A stretch of 64,000 nucleotides of DNA, taken from NCBI GenBank assembly GCA_017474455.1, contig JAFVHP010000036.1:1-64000 (forward strand), written 5' to 3'. The stretch is from Lachnospiraceae bacterium (GTDB lineage: Bacteria; Bacillota; Clostridia; Lachnospirales; Lachnospiraceae). The stretch's first letter is position 1. The number at the start of each line of letters is the position of its first letter. A program made the position numbers and the translations under genes. The notes under the pieces were generated by a model. It saw only the letters and a program-made list of their open reading frames with translations. It ran no database searches and was not told where the DNA came from. Positions 7,337-15,497 of the stretch are shown here, piece after piece.

Positions 7337-8371
7337 ATGACACAGATCTCCATCAAAGACATAGCAAAGAGGGCGGATGTTTCGATAGCAACCGTTTCAC
7401 GTGTGCTCAATAACAAGGGCAACGTAAAGCCGGCTACTCTGGTACGCGTCCGAGAAGCGATGGATTTCTATCATTACGAGCCTAACCAGAATGCCAGGGC
7501 GCTCGTCGGCGGGACGACACAGACGATAGGCCTGTTCTACCCGGCCGACAAAGCCGGAAACTACAGCAATCTGTTCTCGGAAGGCTATACTCTGGAGCTG
7601 ATGCGCGGCGTGACGGATCAGCTGAATGGAACAGGTTACAGCCTGTACCTGATCAACGATACCGAAACAGGATCAGCCGGTTCAAAAGCCGGATTTTTGA
7701 AATACGTTGAACAGAACAGGGTCGATGGGCTGATATTTCTGCACGTCAATGGTGATAAAGCTTTTCAGGCAGGGCTGGACAGCCTGCGCTCAGCCAGGTT
7801 TCCGTTTACCTACGCGGGCGAACGGATCAACAGCGGTGATATCAACGTATATGCACACTATACGGAGTACATGCGCAATATCCTTCTGCAGCTGCTGGAA
7901 GCAGGCCATCGGCAGATCCTTTATACCGGGATATCTTCAGATATAAGGCTGTCCGGGATCCTGAAGGAATTAAAAAAACACTACAGCGATATGGAGATCA
8001 CCTTCGCAGACCATGCCGCCTTTACGAGTGACAGCATGTTGAAAGCCAGTATTGAAAAGAATATCCATAAGAACCGCATTACAGCCAGTTTTTCCGATCT
8101 CTATATCAATACTGTCCGCCTCCTGTATTCCTTTGCTTCACTGGGACTTGCTGTACCGGGGGACATTTCGGTTGCAGGAGTCGTTCACAGCCAGGAGCAG
8201 CTTGCATTAACCGCAAATATCAGTTCCGCCCTTGTGCCTTCCAGAGAAATGGGACGTGAACTTGCAAGGCTCCTGCTTGAGCGGATCAAGGATCCGGATT
8301 CAGCACCCAGGCAGGCAGACTTCCATCCGGTCTTCTATGACAGAGGATCGATATCCTCCGTCAAAGTATGA
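7337..8371 (+). CDS. LacI-family transcriptional regulator
   Basis: Predicted 344-residue DNA-binding repressor. Residues 4-50 form the LacI helix-turn-helix and hinge (ISIKDIAKRADVSIATVSRV, then LNNKGNVKPATLVRVREAM). The rest is a periplasmic-binding-protein-like sensor beginning TIGLFYPADK and ending with a degenerate SVAGVVHSQEQLALTANIS region. Such proteins release operator DNA when they bind a sugar-like inducer. A perfect palindrome (7244-7261) lies in its own upstream region and a one-mismatch version before the sulfatase, so it probably controls itself, the sulfatase and perhaps the divergent maturase. The inducer is unknown; the context suggests a sulfated sugar or a breakdown product. 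Confidence 0.88.
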   Translation: MTQISIKDIAKRADVSIATVSRVLNNKGNVKPATLVRVREAMDFYHYEPNQNARALVGGTTQTIGLFYPADKAGNYSNLFSEGYTLELMRGVTDQLNGTGYSLYLINDTETGSAGSKAGFLKYVEQNRVDGLIFLHVNGDKAFQAGLDSLRSARFPFTYAGERINSGDINVYAHYTEYMRNILLQLLEAGHRQILYTGISSDIRLSGILKELKKHYSDMEITFADHAAFTSDSMLKASIEKNIHKNRITASFSDLYINTVRLLYSFASLGLAVPGDISVAGVVHSQEQLALTANISSALVPSREMGRELARLLLERIKDPDSAPRQADFHPVFYDRGSISSVKV

Positions 8372-8391
8372 ACCGTTTTTATTTGCCGCAA

Positions 8392-8409
8392 AATGTAAAC
8401 GTTTTCATT
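8392..8409. promoter_or_regulatory. LacI/CcpA-type operator upstream of the sulfatase
   Basis: AATGTAAACGTTTTCATT differs by one base from the perfect palindrome at 7244-7261. It lies 70 bases before the sulfatase start and also fits the cre consensus. Confidence 0.7.
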
Positions 8410-8479
8410 ATTGAGCCGACGATTGTTCGCTAACAGACTGGCGAATGTTCCGAAACAAAATAACGAAGGAGATAAACAT

Positions 8480-9976
8480 ATGAGAGCGATCATGGTAATG
8501 TACGACTCACTGAATCGGAAATACCTGCAGTCCTATGGCTGTGACTGGACAAAGACGCCGAATTTCCTGCGGGCGGCCAAACGCTGTGTCCAGTTCCAGA
8601 ACTCCTATGTCTGCAGCATGCCCTGTATGCCCGCGAGGCGCGAGCTCCATACAGGCAGGGCCAATTTCCTGCACCGCAGCTGGGGGCCGATCGAGCCTTA
8701 TGACGACTCCATGCCGCAGATCCTGAAGCAGAACGGCATTTATACACATCTCGTCAGCGATCATCAGCATTACTGGGAAGACGGAGGAGCAACCTATCAC
8801 AACCGGTACAATTCCTGGGAGATATCCCGCGGACAGGAAGGCGACCTCTGGAAGGCGGACTTGAAGGTCTCTGCCAACCCGGAGACCATCTTCGAAGGTA
8901 AAAAGAGAATGATCGAAGCCTGGCCGCAGATCCAGCAGTGGTACGCCCATGACGAGCGGAACCGCCGCTATATGGATACGGAAGAAAAAACCTCCCAGGC
9001 CGTTACTTTCTCTGCCGGACTTGAGTTCCTTAGCAATAACCATGATGAAGACAACTGGTTCCTGCAGATCGAGACCTTCGATCCTCATGAGCCCTTCTAC
9101 GTGCTGAAGGAAGACAGAGCATTATATCCCGACAGTTTCACAGGAGATGCCAATGACGACTGGCCGCCCTACAGCCCTGTTGAAGAGAGTGAGGAAACAG
9201 TCAGGCATGTCCGCAGAGTCTATGCTGCCCTGGTATCCAAATGTGACCGCTATCTCGGCATGGTCCTCGACTTCATGGACAGTCATGACATGTGGAAGGA
9301 TACGATGCTCATCATCAATACCGACCACGGCTTCCTGCTTGGCGAGCACGGCTGGTGGGGCAAGACCTCCATGCCGCTGTTCGATGAGATCAGCCACACT
9401 CCCCTGTTCATCTATGATCCCAGGCATCCTGAGCTCGGCGGACAGACGCGGCAGTCCCTGGTCCAGACGATCGATATTGCGCCTACGCTCCTCTCCTTCT
9501 TCGGCCTTAAGATCCCGAAGGATATGCTCGGCCATGATCTGGAACCGGTCCTGACGGATGATCAGCCTGTCAGGGAATACGCTGTCTTCGGCTATCACGG
9601 CAGCCAGATCGATGTAACGGACGGCCGGTATGTATATATGCATGCAGCCGAACATCCGGAAATGCCTGCTTATGAGTACACATTGATGCCCACCCATATG
9701 CGTGCGATCTTCTCTCCCGAAGAACTCCGGGACATCACGCTGGCGGAGCCATTCTCCTTTACCAAAGACTGTCGGCTGATGAAGATCCTGAAGAAAGACA
9801 GTATGGGCGATACGAATTCCTTCGGCAGCAATCTGTATGATCTTGAAAAAGATCCTGATGCATCGGAAGCTATTGCGGATCCCACAGTCATTGCCCGCAT
9901 GAAGGCAGCCATTATTCAATTTCTGGATGAAAACGACGCTCCTGCAGAGCTGTATGAGCGCTACGGTTTCAGATAA
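8480..9976 (+). CDS. Cys-type sulfatase (arylsulfatase family), apparently cytoplasmic
   Basis: Predicted 498-residue sulfatase of the alkaline-phosphatase-like superfamily, hydrolysing sulfate esters. The sulfatase signature CMPARRELHTGR supplies Cys49, the residue converted to formylglycine, in C-x-P-x-R context. NTDHGFLLGEHGWWGK gives metal ligands Asp282 and His283 and Lys295. The N-terminal strand RAIMVMYDSLNRKYLQSYG carries an Asp ligand. No signal peptide is present, so the substrate must enter the cell first. The start at 8480 is set by GAAGGAGAT; an in-frame upstream extension lacks a ribosome-binding site and overlaps the operator. Neighbours are the maturase, a LacI-type regulator and a solute-binding lipoprotein. 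The sulfated substrate (host mucin or plant/algal glycan fragment) is not determinable. Confidence 0.9.
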   Translation: MRAIMVMYDSLNRKYLQSYGCDWTKTPNFLRAAKRCVQFQNSYVCSMPCMPARRELHTGRANFLHRSWGPIEPYDDSMPQILKQNGIYTHLVSDHQHYWEDGGATYHNRYNSWEISRGQEGDLWKADLKVSANPETIFEGKKRMIEAWPQIQQWYAHDERNRRYMDTEEKTSQAVTFSAGLEFLSNNHDEDNWFLQIETFDPHEPFYVLKEDRALYPDSFTGDANDDWPPYSPVEESEETVRHVRRVYAALVSKCDRYLGMVLDFMDSHDMWKDTMLIINTDHGFLLGEHGWWGKTSMPLFDEISHTPLFIYDPRHPELGGQTRQSLVQTIDIAPTLLSFFGLKIPKDMLGHDLEPVLTDDQPVREYAVFGYHGSQIDVTDGRYVYMHAAEHPEMPAYEYTLMPTHMRAIFSPEELRDITLAEPFSFTKDCRLMKILKKDSMGDTNSFGSNLYDLEKDPDASEAIADPTVIARMKAAIIQFLDENDAPAELYERYGFR

Positions 9977-10048
9977 ACGCAGCTGTTAAAAAGAGATTCT
10001 GTAACTGTTATATACAACATGTCACGAACGATCAAAAGGAGGACAGTA

Positions 10049-11650
10049 ATGAAAAGGAAACAGGTGTTAGCAGCAATCATGACAGCGATCCTGGCAGCAT
10101 CCGTATTCGCAGGCTGCGGGGAAACCGCCGCAGAGAGCACACAGGCTCCGGCACAGGAAGCCGCTGCCGCTGTGGAAGAAGCCGCTGAAGAAGCCGTGCC
10201 CGATGAGGAACCTGCAGCGGAAGCAGACGAAACTGGTGCAGAATGGGACGGCGAAGTCGATGAGATCAGCGTAATGCTCCTCGATATGTATGGCAAAGGC
10301 ATGAACGGCCAGAAGGTCATCGACGCGATGAACGAGATCACAGAAAAAAGCTGCGGTGTCAGGATCGGCAATGTGACCTTTGCCGGCGCCGGTGACTACG
10401 GTACAAAGCTCAGCATGGCGATCGCCGGCGGCGAGGCTATTGACGTCTGCAGTGTATTCGTAGCGCCCCCTTCAGACTTTAACACACTTTATTCCAACCA
10501 TCAGCTTCTGGATATCACAGAATACATTGAAAGCGATGCCAGGGAAATGATGGAACTGGTAGGCGACTATATCGGAGCCTTCTCCGTAGGCGGCAGAATC
10601 TACGGCGTCCCCGCATACCGCAACTATGCCAATTCCGCATTTCTTCTGATGAGGGAAGATATCCTGGATGAAATCGGTATGAAGGACTTTGCAAAGAACA
10701 TGACGACTTTCACCGAAGTCGATGAATTAATGGCAAAGATCAAAGAAAACTATGATTTCGCTCCTATCGGTACTTCTTTCACTGTATTCGGAAATCTGTA
10801 CGGTGAAGACGCTTTTGCGGACAGGATCTCCTATGATACCCTCGGCGACAGCTTCAGCGTTGTTTTCACAGATGAATCCGGCAAAGTCTCCAGCCTTCTT
10901 GACAACGAAGCCTGGCTGAAGCATATAGACAGGGTCAGGGACTTTTATAACAAAGACTATATCTACAAGGATGTCCTTACTACGACTGAGACCGGCGACC
11001 AGCTGCTCAAAGCCGGCGTCTGCTTCTCCGATTTCGACTCCGGTGCCATCGGCATCGAAGCGCAGAAGCGCAACAATACCGGCCGCGAACTCGTTGCCCT
11101 TGACCTCGGTATCCTTCCTCTGAACACAGGTCTTGTACAGAGATTCGGTCTTGGCGTCCCGATCACATCCGAAGAACCCGAAGCTGCTGTCCGCTGGCTG
11201 AACGCCCTTTACACGGATCCCGCCCTTTCCAACCTGCTCCTCTGGGGTGTCGAAGGTGAAGACTATGTTGTGGAAAACGGCGAAGCGAAATATCCTGAAG
11301 GCCTGACAGCTGAGAACGTTGAATACCACATGCCCGATTTCCTCTGCGGCAACTACTTCAACGTATATCCCTGGGAAGGTTCCGGCGCTGATTTCAGACA
11401 GGTCGCCTTCGAAGCCCTGAAGGCAGCAGAGGTCTCTCCTTTCCTCGGTTTCTCGGTAGACCAGTCTGAACTCACCAATACAATCGCGGCGATCAGTTCC
11501 GTTAATACCGAATACAGGAACCGCGTTTATGCCGGCGTCGCTACCGTGGAAGAAGTCGATGAATACAAGGCAAAACTGGAGACGGCAGGACTGCAGGATT
11601 ATCTCAATGCCTTCCAGGTCCAGCTTGATGCCTGGAAAACGGCACAGTAA
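10049..11650 (+). CDS. ABC transporter sugar-type substrate-binding lipoprotein
   Basis: Predicted 533-residue extracellular lipoprotein. The N-terminus MKRKQVLAAIMTAILAASV is a signal peptide ending in a FAGC lipobox, followed by an Ala/Glu-rich tether (residues about 25-60). The mature part reads like the larger oligosaccharide-binding proteins of Clostridia whose C-terminus is the DUF3502 type (ISSVNTEYRNRV, then ETAGLQDYLNAFQVQLDAWK). AAAAGGAGG precedes the ATG. The gene begins 72 bases after the sulfatase with no terminator between, so it is probably in the same transcript and delivers the sulfated compound. No permease or ATPase gene is next to it, so the rest of the transporter must be elsewhere. 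A terminator follows. Confidence 0.85.
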   Translation: MKRKQVLAAIMTAILAASVFAGCGETAAESTQAPAQEAAAAVEEAAEEAVPDEEPAAEADETGAEWDGEVDEISVMLLDMYGKGMNGQKVIDAMNEITEKSCGVRIGNVTFAGAGDYGTKLSMAIAGGEAIDVCSVFVAPPSDFNTLYSNHQLLDITEYIESDAREMMELVGDYIGAFSVGGRIYGVPAYRNYANSAFLLMREDILDEIGMKDFAKNMTTFTEVDELMAKIKENYDFAPIGTSFTVFGNLYGEDAFADRISYDTLGDSFSVVFTDESGKVSSLLDNEAWLKHIDRVRDFYNKDYIYKDVLTTTETGDQLLKAGVCFSDFDSGAIGIEAQKRNNTGRELVALDLGILPLNTGLVQRFGLGVPITSEEPEAAVRWLNALYTDPALSNLLLWGVEGEDYVVENGEAKYPEGLTAENVEYHMPDFLCGNYFNVYPWEGSGADFRQVAFEALKAAEVSPFLGFSVDQSELTNTIAAISSVNTEYRNRVYAGVATVEEVDEYKAKLETAGLQDYLNAFQVQLDAWKTAQ

Positions 11651-11682
11651 TATTCCGGACTGCTGATAATACTGATGCAGAC

Positions 11683-11728
11683 ACATTCCGCCGGTCCATC
11701 TGTTTTGGATCCGGCGGAATGTGTTGTA
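11683..11728 (+). terminator. Terminator after the substrate-binding protein gene
   Basis: ACATTCCGCCGG (11683-11694) pairs perfectly with CCGGCGGAATGT (11711-11722). The tail GTTGTATAG is only moderately T-rich. Confidence 0.6.
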
Positions 11729-11769
11729 TAGTTAATCTGCAACACTGTTCAGGGACAGAGGGCTAAACC

Positions 11770-12558
11770 ATGTATATCGTTTTCTTCGCGGTATCTTTTT
11801 TTGCATGTATAATCGGCAGGATCTGCGGAATGGGCGGAGGAGTCATTATCAAACCCGTTCTTGACTCCCTCGGCATTATGAGCGTCGCCACCATTAACTT
11901 TCTTTCCGGATGCACAGTGCTCGGCATGACCTTCTGGTCCATCGGAAAAGGGGCGATTAAAAAAGAATCGCAGGTCGACCTGAAAACGTCGACGCCGCTG
12001 GCGGCCGGTGCCGCAGTCGGAGGCATCATGGGAAAAGCGTGCTTTTCAGCAGCAGAACGCCTTTTTGCCGATCCGGACACGGCAGGAGGCATACAGGCAT
12101 TTCTCCTGCTTCTGGCGACCTTTGCTACTTTTCTTTATACTCTCCGCAAAGACAGGATCAGGAGCATGCATGTCAGCCATCCCGTCCTGATCATACTGAT
12201 CGGCCTGGCACTCGGTATGCTCGGTTCATTTCTCGGTATCGGTGGGGGGCCTTTCAATATGGCGGTCCTGTTCCTCTTCTTCTCCATGCCGACGAAAACA
12301 GCAGCCCAGAACAGCCTTTATATCATTCTGATCAGTCAGCTTGCCTCCCTGCTGCTGCAGCTTTTCACAGGCAATGTCCCGCCCGTTATTCCTGCTGTTC
12401 TGACAGGCATGATCCTCGCCGGTATTCTGGGAAGCGAGACCGGCAGTATGATCAACAAAAGACTGAACGACAAAAGGGCTACCGTTCTCTTCGAAGGCGC
12501 CATGATCCTTGTAATGCTGATCTGCCTCTATAACATAAAACGGTTTACATCGCCCTGA
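11770..12558 (+). CDS. TauE/SafE family sulfite/anion exporter-like membrane protein
   Basis: Predicted 262-residue membrane protein of the TauE/SafE (DUF81) family, with about eight helices in two repeats. The repeated glycine-rich signature occurs as CGMGGGVIIKPVLD near residues 23-36 and as LGIGGGPFNMAVLF near 156-169, the family hallmark. Members move sulfite, sulfoacetate or other small organic anions across the membrane. Following a cytoplasmic sulfatase, an export role for sulfate-derived or sulfonated compounds is attractive but inferred. The last 14 bases overlap the 3' end of the convergent M20 peptidase gene. CAGGGACAGAGGG upstream of the ATG is a weak ribosome-binding site. Confidence 0.85.
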   Translation: MYIVFFAVSFFACIIGRICGMGGGVIIKPVLDSLGIMSVATINFLSGCTVLGMTFWSIGKGAIKKESQVDLKTSTPLAAGAAVGGIMGKACFSAAERLFADPDTAGGIQAFLLLLATFATFLYTLRKDRIRSMHVSHPVLIILIGLALGMLGSFLGIGGGPFNMAVLFLFFSMPTKTAAQNSLYIILISQLASLLLQLFTGNVPPVIPAVLTGMILAGILGSETGSMINKRLNDKRATVLFEGAMILVMLICLYNIKRFTSP

Positions 12559-13990
12559 TCAGATTCTTATAAAAATCCACGCATCCAGGCAGACAGTTGT
12601 ATTCGATATTCTCATTGAGACCGTGCATGCCCTTCATCTGTTCGGGGCCGTAGATGACCGGCGCGAACCGGACGACATTGTCACATATCTTCTGGTAGAA
12701 CCTGGCGTCCGTGGCTCCCGTCATGACATAAGGGCTGCCCGGCAGGCCGGGGAAGGTCTCTCCTATCACCCGCTGCACGAGGCCGAAGGCCTCTCCATGG
12801 ATATCCACGGATTCTGACGGATCGACGGCATGCATGACTTCCATATCCAGGCTGTGCTTGTCCGCCAGTTTCCTGATGACGGCAATGCTCTCTTCCATGC
12901 CCTGATGGGGAATGAACCGCATATTCGCTCCCAGCGTAGCCTCCTGCGGCATAACGTTGTAAGCGTCGGAACCGGACTGCATCGTGAACGCGATCGTGGT
13001 CCTTAGCATGGCGCCCGCCTGGGCGGATATTTTCGGCATGACGATGAGAAGGAGCGGTTTAAACAGCCACATATTGCCGAATACCAGCTTCAGCGGGAAA
13101 GATGCGTACGGAGCCAGCGTTTCGAACATGGACTGCACTTCCGGCAGCATCTTCCTGCGGAAGGGATTCTTCGTTTCGATCTCATTGACAAAGGCGGATA
13201 ACCTGGCAATGGGCGAATGGGCGGAAGGAGCGCTGGCGTGGCCGCCGTTGCTCTTTGCCTTCAGTTTTATGTCGGCCTTGCCCTTTTCAAATACGCCGGC
13301 CATGGCGAAATTGCCTTTGATGCCGCCGACCGGGTCGGTGATGATGCCGCCGCCTTCGTCAACGACGAGCCAGGGCCTTACACCTCTTCTTTCCAGCTCA
13401 TCGACCAGCTTCGGGCAGCCGTCGCCCATCCACTCCTCCGTGCAGGAGGAGGACAGATACACATCCACAGGCGGGACATACCCTTCCGAAAGCAGCTCTT
13501 CCGCCGCCTGGAAAAAGCCCATGACCGAGCATTTGGTATCTGACGCGCCCCGTCCCCAGACTTTCCCGTCCGCGATATCGCCGGAGAAAGGATCATGGAT
13601 CCACTCTCCTTCCGCAGGCACCACGTCCTGATGGCTCATGAGGACCAGAGGCCTGGAATGATCTTTTCCTGCCCAGTAAAAGAGCAGGTTCCCGTCGATC
13701 TGTGTCTTTTCCAGTTCCCGATGTACCAGGGGAAACAGCTCCTCCAGCACTTTATGAAAGGCCAGGAATTTCTCCGTTTCGTGCATGCCGTCATGGGAGA
13801 CTGTCTCGCAGCGGATCATCTCCGACAGCTTCCGCGCGTAGCCCATGGCCCTTTCGTCGGCCTCGGGCGCTTTATAGGATGATACCTTTGAAGGCGTAAG
13901 AAGGGTCCTGACGAGCGCGGCCAGTAAAAGCAGTGCGCAGACGGCCAGGATGATCCCGGCCGCAATGGGCAGAATAAGCAGCAGTTTCAT
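12545..13990 (-). CDS. Membrane-anchored M20 family metallopeptidase
   Basis: Predicted 481-residue peptidase of the M20 family (ArgE/DapE/carboxypeptidase S type), with two Zn2+ in the active site. Residues 4-32 (LLLILPIAAGIILAVCALLLLAALV) form an N-terminal membrane anchor. Metal-site motifs are seen: LMSHQDVVPA (His, Asp), GRGASDTK (Asp), SSSCTEEWMGDG (catalytic Glu with ligand Glu) and a C-terminal GMHGLNENIEY (His). The dimerisation domain starts near GKADIKLKAKSNGGHAS. Length and anchor resemble PM20D1-like carboxypeptidases that cleave or condense N-acyl amino acids. It is the last gene of a minus-strand operon, one base after the preceding stop, behind two small membrane proteins. Substrate unknown: a dipeptide or N-acyl amino acid is most likely. 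Confidence 0.88.
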   Translation of the reverse strand: MKLLLILPIAAGIILAVCALLLLAALVRTLLTPSKVSSYKAPEADERAMGYARKLSEMIRCETVSHDGMHETEKFLAFHKVLEELFPLVHRELEKTQIDGNLLFYWAGKDHSRPLVLMSHQDVVPAEGEWIHDPFSGDIADGKVWGRGASDTKCSVMGFFQAAEELLSEGYVPPVDVYLSSSCTEEWMGDGCPKLVDELERRGVRPWLVVDEGGGIITDPVGGIKGNFAMAGVFEKGKADIKLKAKSNGGHASAPSAHSPIARLSAFVNEIETKNPFRRKMLPEVQSMFETLAPYASFPLKLVFGNMWLFKPLLLIVMPKISAQAGAMLRTTIAFTMQSGSDAYNVMPQEATLGANMRFIPHQGMEESIAVIRKLADKHSLDMEVMHAVDPSESVDIHGEAFGLVQRVIGETFPGLPGSPYVMTGATDARFYQKICDNVVRFAPVIYGPEQMKGMHGLNENIEYNCLPGCVDFYKNLIRAM

Positions 13991-13991
13991 A

Positions 13992-14693
13992 TCATCTCCC
14001 GATATCTTTGGAAAGAATGGTCCCGTGCTTTTTCCAGATCATGTATGCCAGGGCGATCGTCAGCGCGCCGGCCGGTATGATCATTATGCTGGTCTGGGAG
14101 ATCAGGGACGGGACAAGGATGAACAGAACGCTCATGAAAACGAGCGGGAACAGCGCCAGCTTCAGGTTCTTGCGGTAATACATATAGGACATGGCGCCGA
14201 ACAGCGCAGGCACTACGTTTTCGAACGCGGGCTGCAGTACGGGACTCTGCAGCAGCGGCTGCAGCGGTACCAGCAGCAGTACCCCGGCTGCCAGGACGAC
14301 GATCGTCACCAGGGACGACGCCGCGATCGACAGCGTGGAAATGATCTCGTTCTCGGGCGTGCCGGAACTGGTACCCGCGATCTCGCGCGCGTTCATCGCG
14401 CAGGGTATCTTCATGTTGATCAGGTTGCCTGTAATGAAGGCAAGATACCCGCCTCCCGCGCCGAGCATCGGCGTATAGACCAGAAATTCCACGATGCTGG
14501 ATACGGTCCAGACGATCCCGACGGCCAGGAAACCTTTCAATACGGCAGGCATTTCAGGCATGCCGCCGAGATATGTCCCGATCAAGAAGGGCGCGCCGAC
14601 CAGCAGGACGAGGGTGACCACAGAACATATCCGCCCCAGCAGATGCGTACGCGCATTATAGCTTTCGAATTGATCCTGTTTTGATCTTTCCAT
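13992..14693 (-). CDS. Polytopic membrane protein of unknown function, operon partner of DUF5058-like protein
   Basis: No firm family. The 233-residue product has about six or seven membrane segments: CSVVTLVLLVGAPFLIGTYL (23-43), FLAVGIVWTVSSIVEFLVYT (55-75), a glycine-rich GAGGGYLAFITGN region, TLSIAASSLVTIVVLAAGVL (119-140), ALFPLVFMSVLFILVPSL (177-195) and IIPAGALTIALAYMIW (203-219). AAGGGGGC precedes the ATG. It lies between a DUF5058-like membrane protein (upstream) and an M20 peptidase (downstream, one-base gap). I infer the two membrane proteins act together as a small two-subunit transporter feeding or protecting the peptidase; the sequence alone does not prove transport. Confidence 0.7.
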   Translation of the reverse strand: MERSKQDQFESYNARTHLLGRICSVVTLVLLVGAPFLIGTYLGGMPEMPAVLKGFLAVGIVWTVSSIVEFLVYTPMLGAGGGYLAFITGNLINMKIPCAMNAREIAGTSSGTPENEIISTLSIAASSLVTIVVLAAGVLLLVPLQPLLQSPVLQPAFENVVPALFGAMSYMYYRKNLKLALFPLVFMSVLFILVPSLISQTSIMIIPAGALTIALAYMIWKKHGTILSKDIGR

Positions 14694-14717
14694 TACTTTC
14701 AGCCCCCTTATCCCAGC

Positions 14718-15497
14718 TTATCCGAAAAGGATCGCGGCCAGCATCCCTATCAGCATACTGCCGGCGATCGAGAAGCTTTCCAGCCATACCATATGTTTCT
14801 TCTCCGAAAGGTACGTAAAGACTGCCATGACAGCCGCGGCGACGGCGGCTACGATGATCGGCGTAAGATCCCCGCGGAAGGTGAACCGGCCTTTGCCCGA
14901 TACAAATCCGCCGATATAACTGCCGATATACGCGCTGACCAGTCCGATGAACATGGCGATCATGGCAGCGTCCCCGAAGCTCTGCTTCTTTTTGTCTTTT
15001 ACGGTATCCGCTGCTTCACCGGCACCTGTGCCGTCTTTCTTTTTTCCGCTGCCCAGTCTCTTGAGATACGCCTTATTGAACAGGACGGAAAGGATCATTC
15101 CCCACATGATGCAGATGCTCATCAGGAGCGCGATCGTCGTAAAGGCAGACGGTGTCATCTGGGCCGCGGACAGCGACGAAAGGCCTACCTGCTCCGCAGC
15201 GCCCTGGGCTACCTGGGTCTCATAATGCAGCGCGCCGATCACAGACAGGCGCAGCCACGGCCACGGTGTGCCGAGACTGCCGGACAGCGCGATCACGCCG
15301 AGAAGGATACCGACACTGGGAAGGATAGAGAAGGTGACGCTGGAAGTGACCGCCCTTTTCAGCACCTTTTCATCCATACCGATGCTTTTCCCCGCGCGGT
15401 ACGCCCGGATCATAAAGATTATACAGACTGCGGCGACGAACAGGATGATCAGGCCGCAGATAATATACATTGGCAGGCTGTTCAATACTTGTATCAT
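14718..15497 (-). CDS. DUF5058-like membrane protein
   Basis: Predicted 259-residue membrane protein resembling the DUF5058 family as I recall it. About six segments: MYIICGLIILFVAAVCIIFM (10-29), SSVTFSILPSVGILLGVIAL (46-66), TIALLMSICIMWGMILSVLF (113-133), then a charged linker KKKDGTGAGEAADTVKDKKK near 143-162, and AAMIAMFIGLVSAYIGSYIG, IIVAAVAAAVMAVFTYL and FSIAGSMLIGMLAAILF toward the end. The ATG at 15497 overlaps the stop of the upstream MATE gene (ATGA) and follows GGAGGAG, so translation is probably coupled; a longer upstream reading frame would run into the MATE gene. Function unknown; possibly half of a small transporter with the next gene. Confidence 0.75.
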   Translation of the reverse strand: MIQVLNSLPMYIICGLIILFVAAVCIIFMIRAYRAGKSIGMDEKVLKRAVTSSVTFSILPSVGILLGVIALSGSLGTPWPWLRLSVIGALHYETQVAQGAAEQVGLSSLSAAQMTPSAFTTIALLMSICIMWGMILSVLFNKAYLKRLGSGKKKDGTGAGEAADTVKDKKKQSFGDAAMIAMFIGLVSAYIGSYIGGFVSGKGRFTFRGDLTPIIVAAVAAAVMAVFTYLSEKKHMVWLESFSIAGSMLIGMLAAILFG

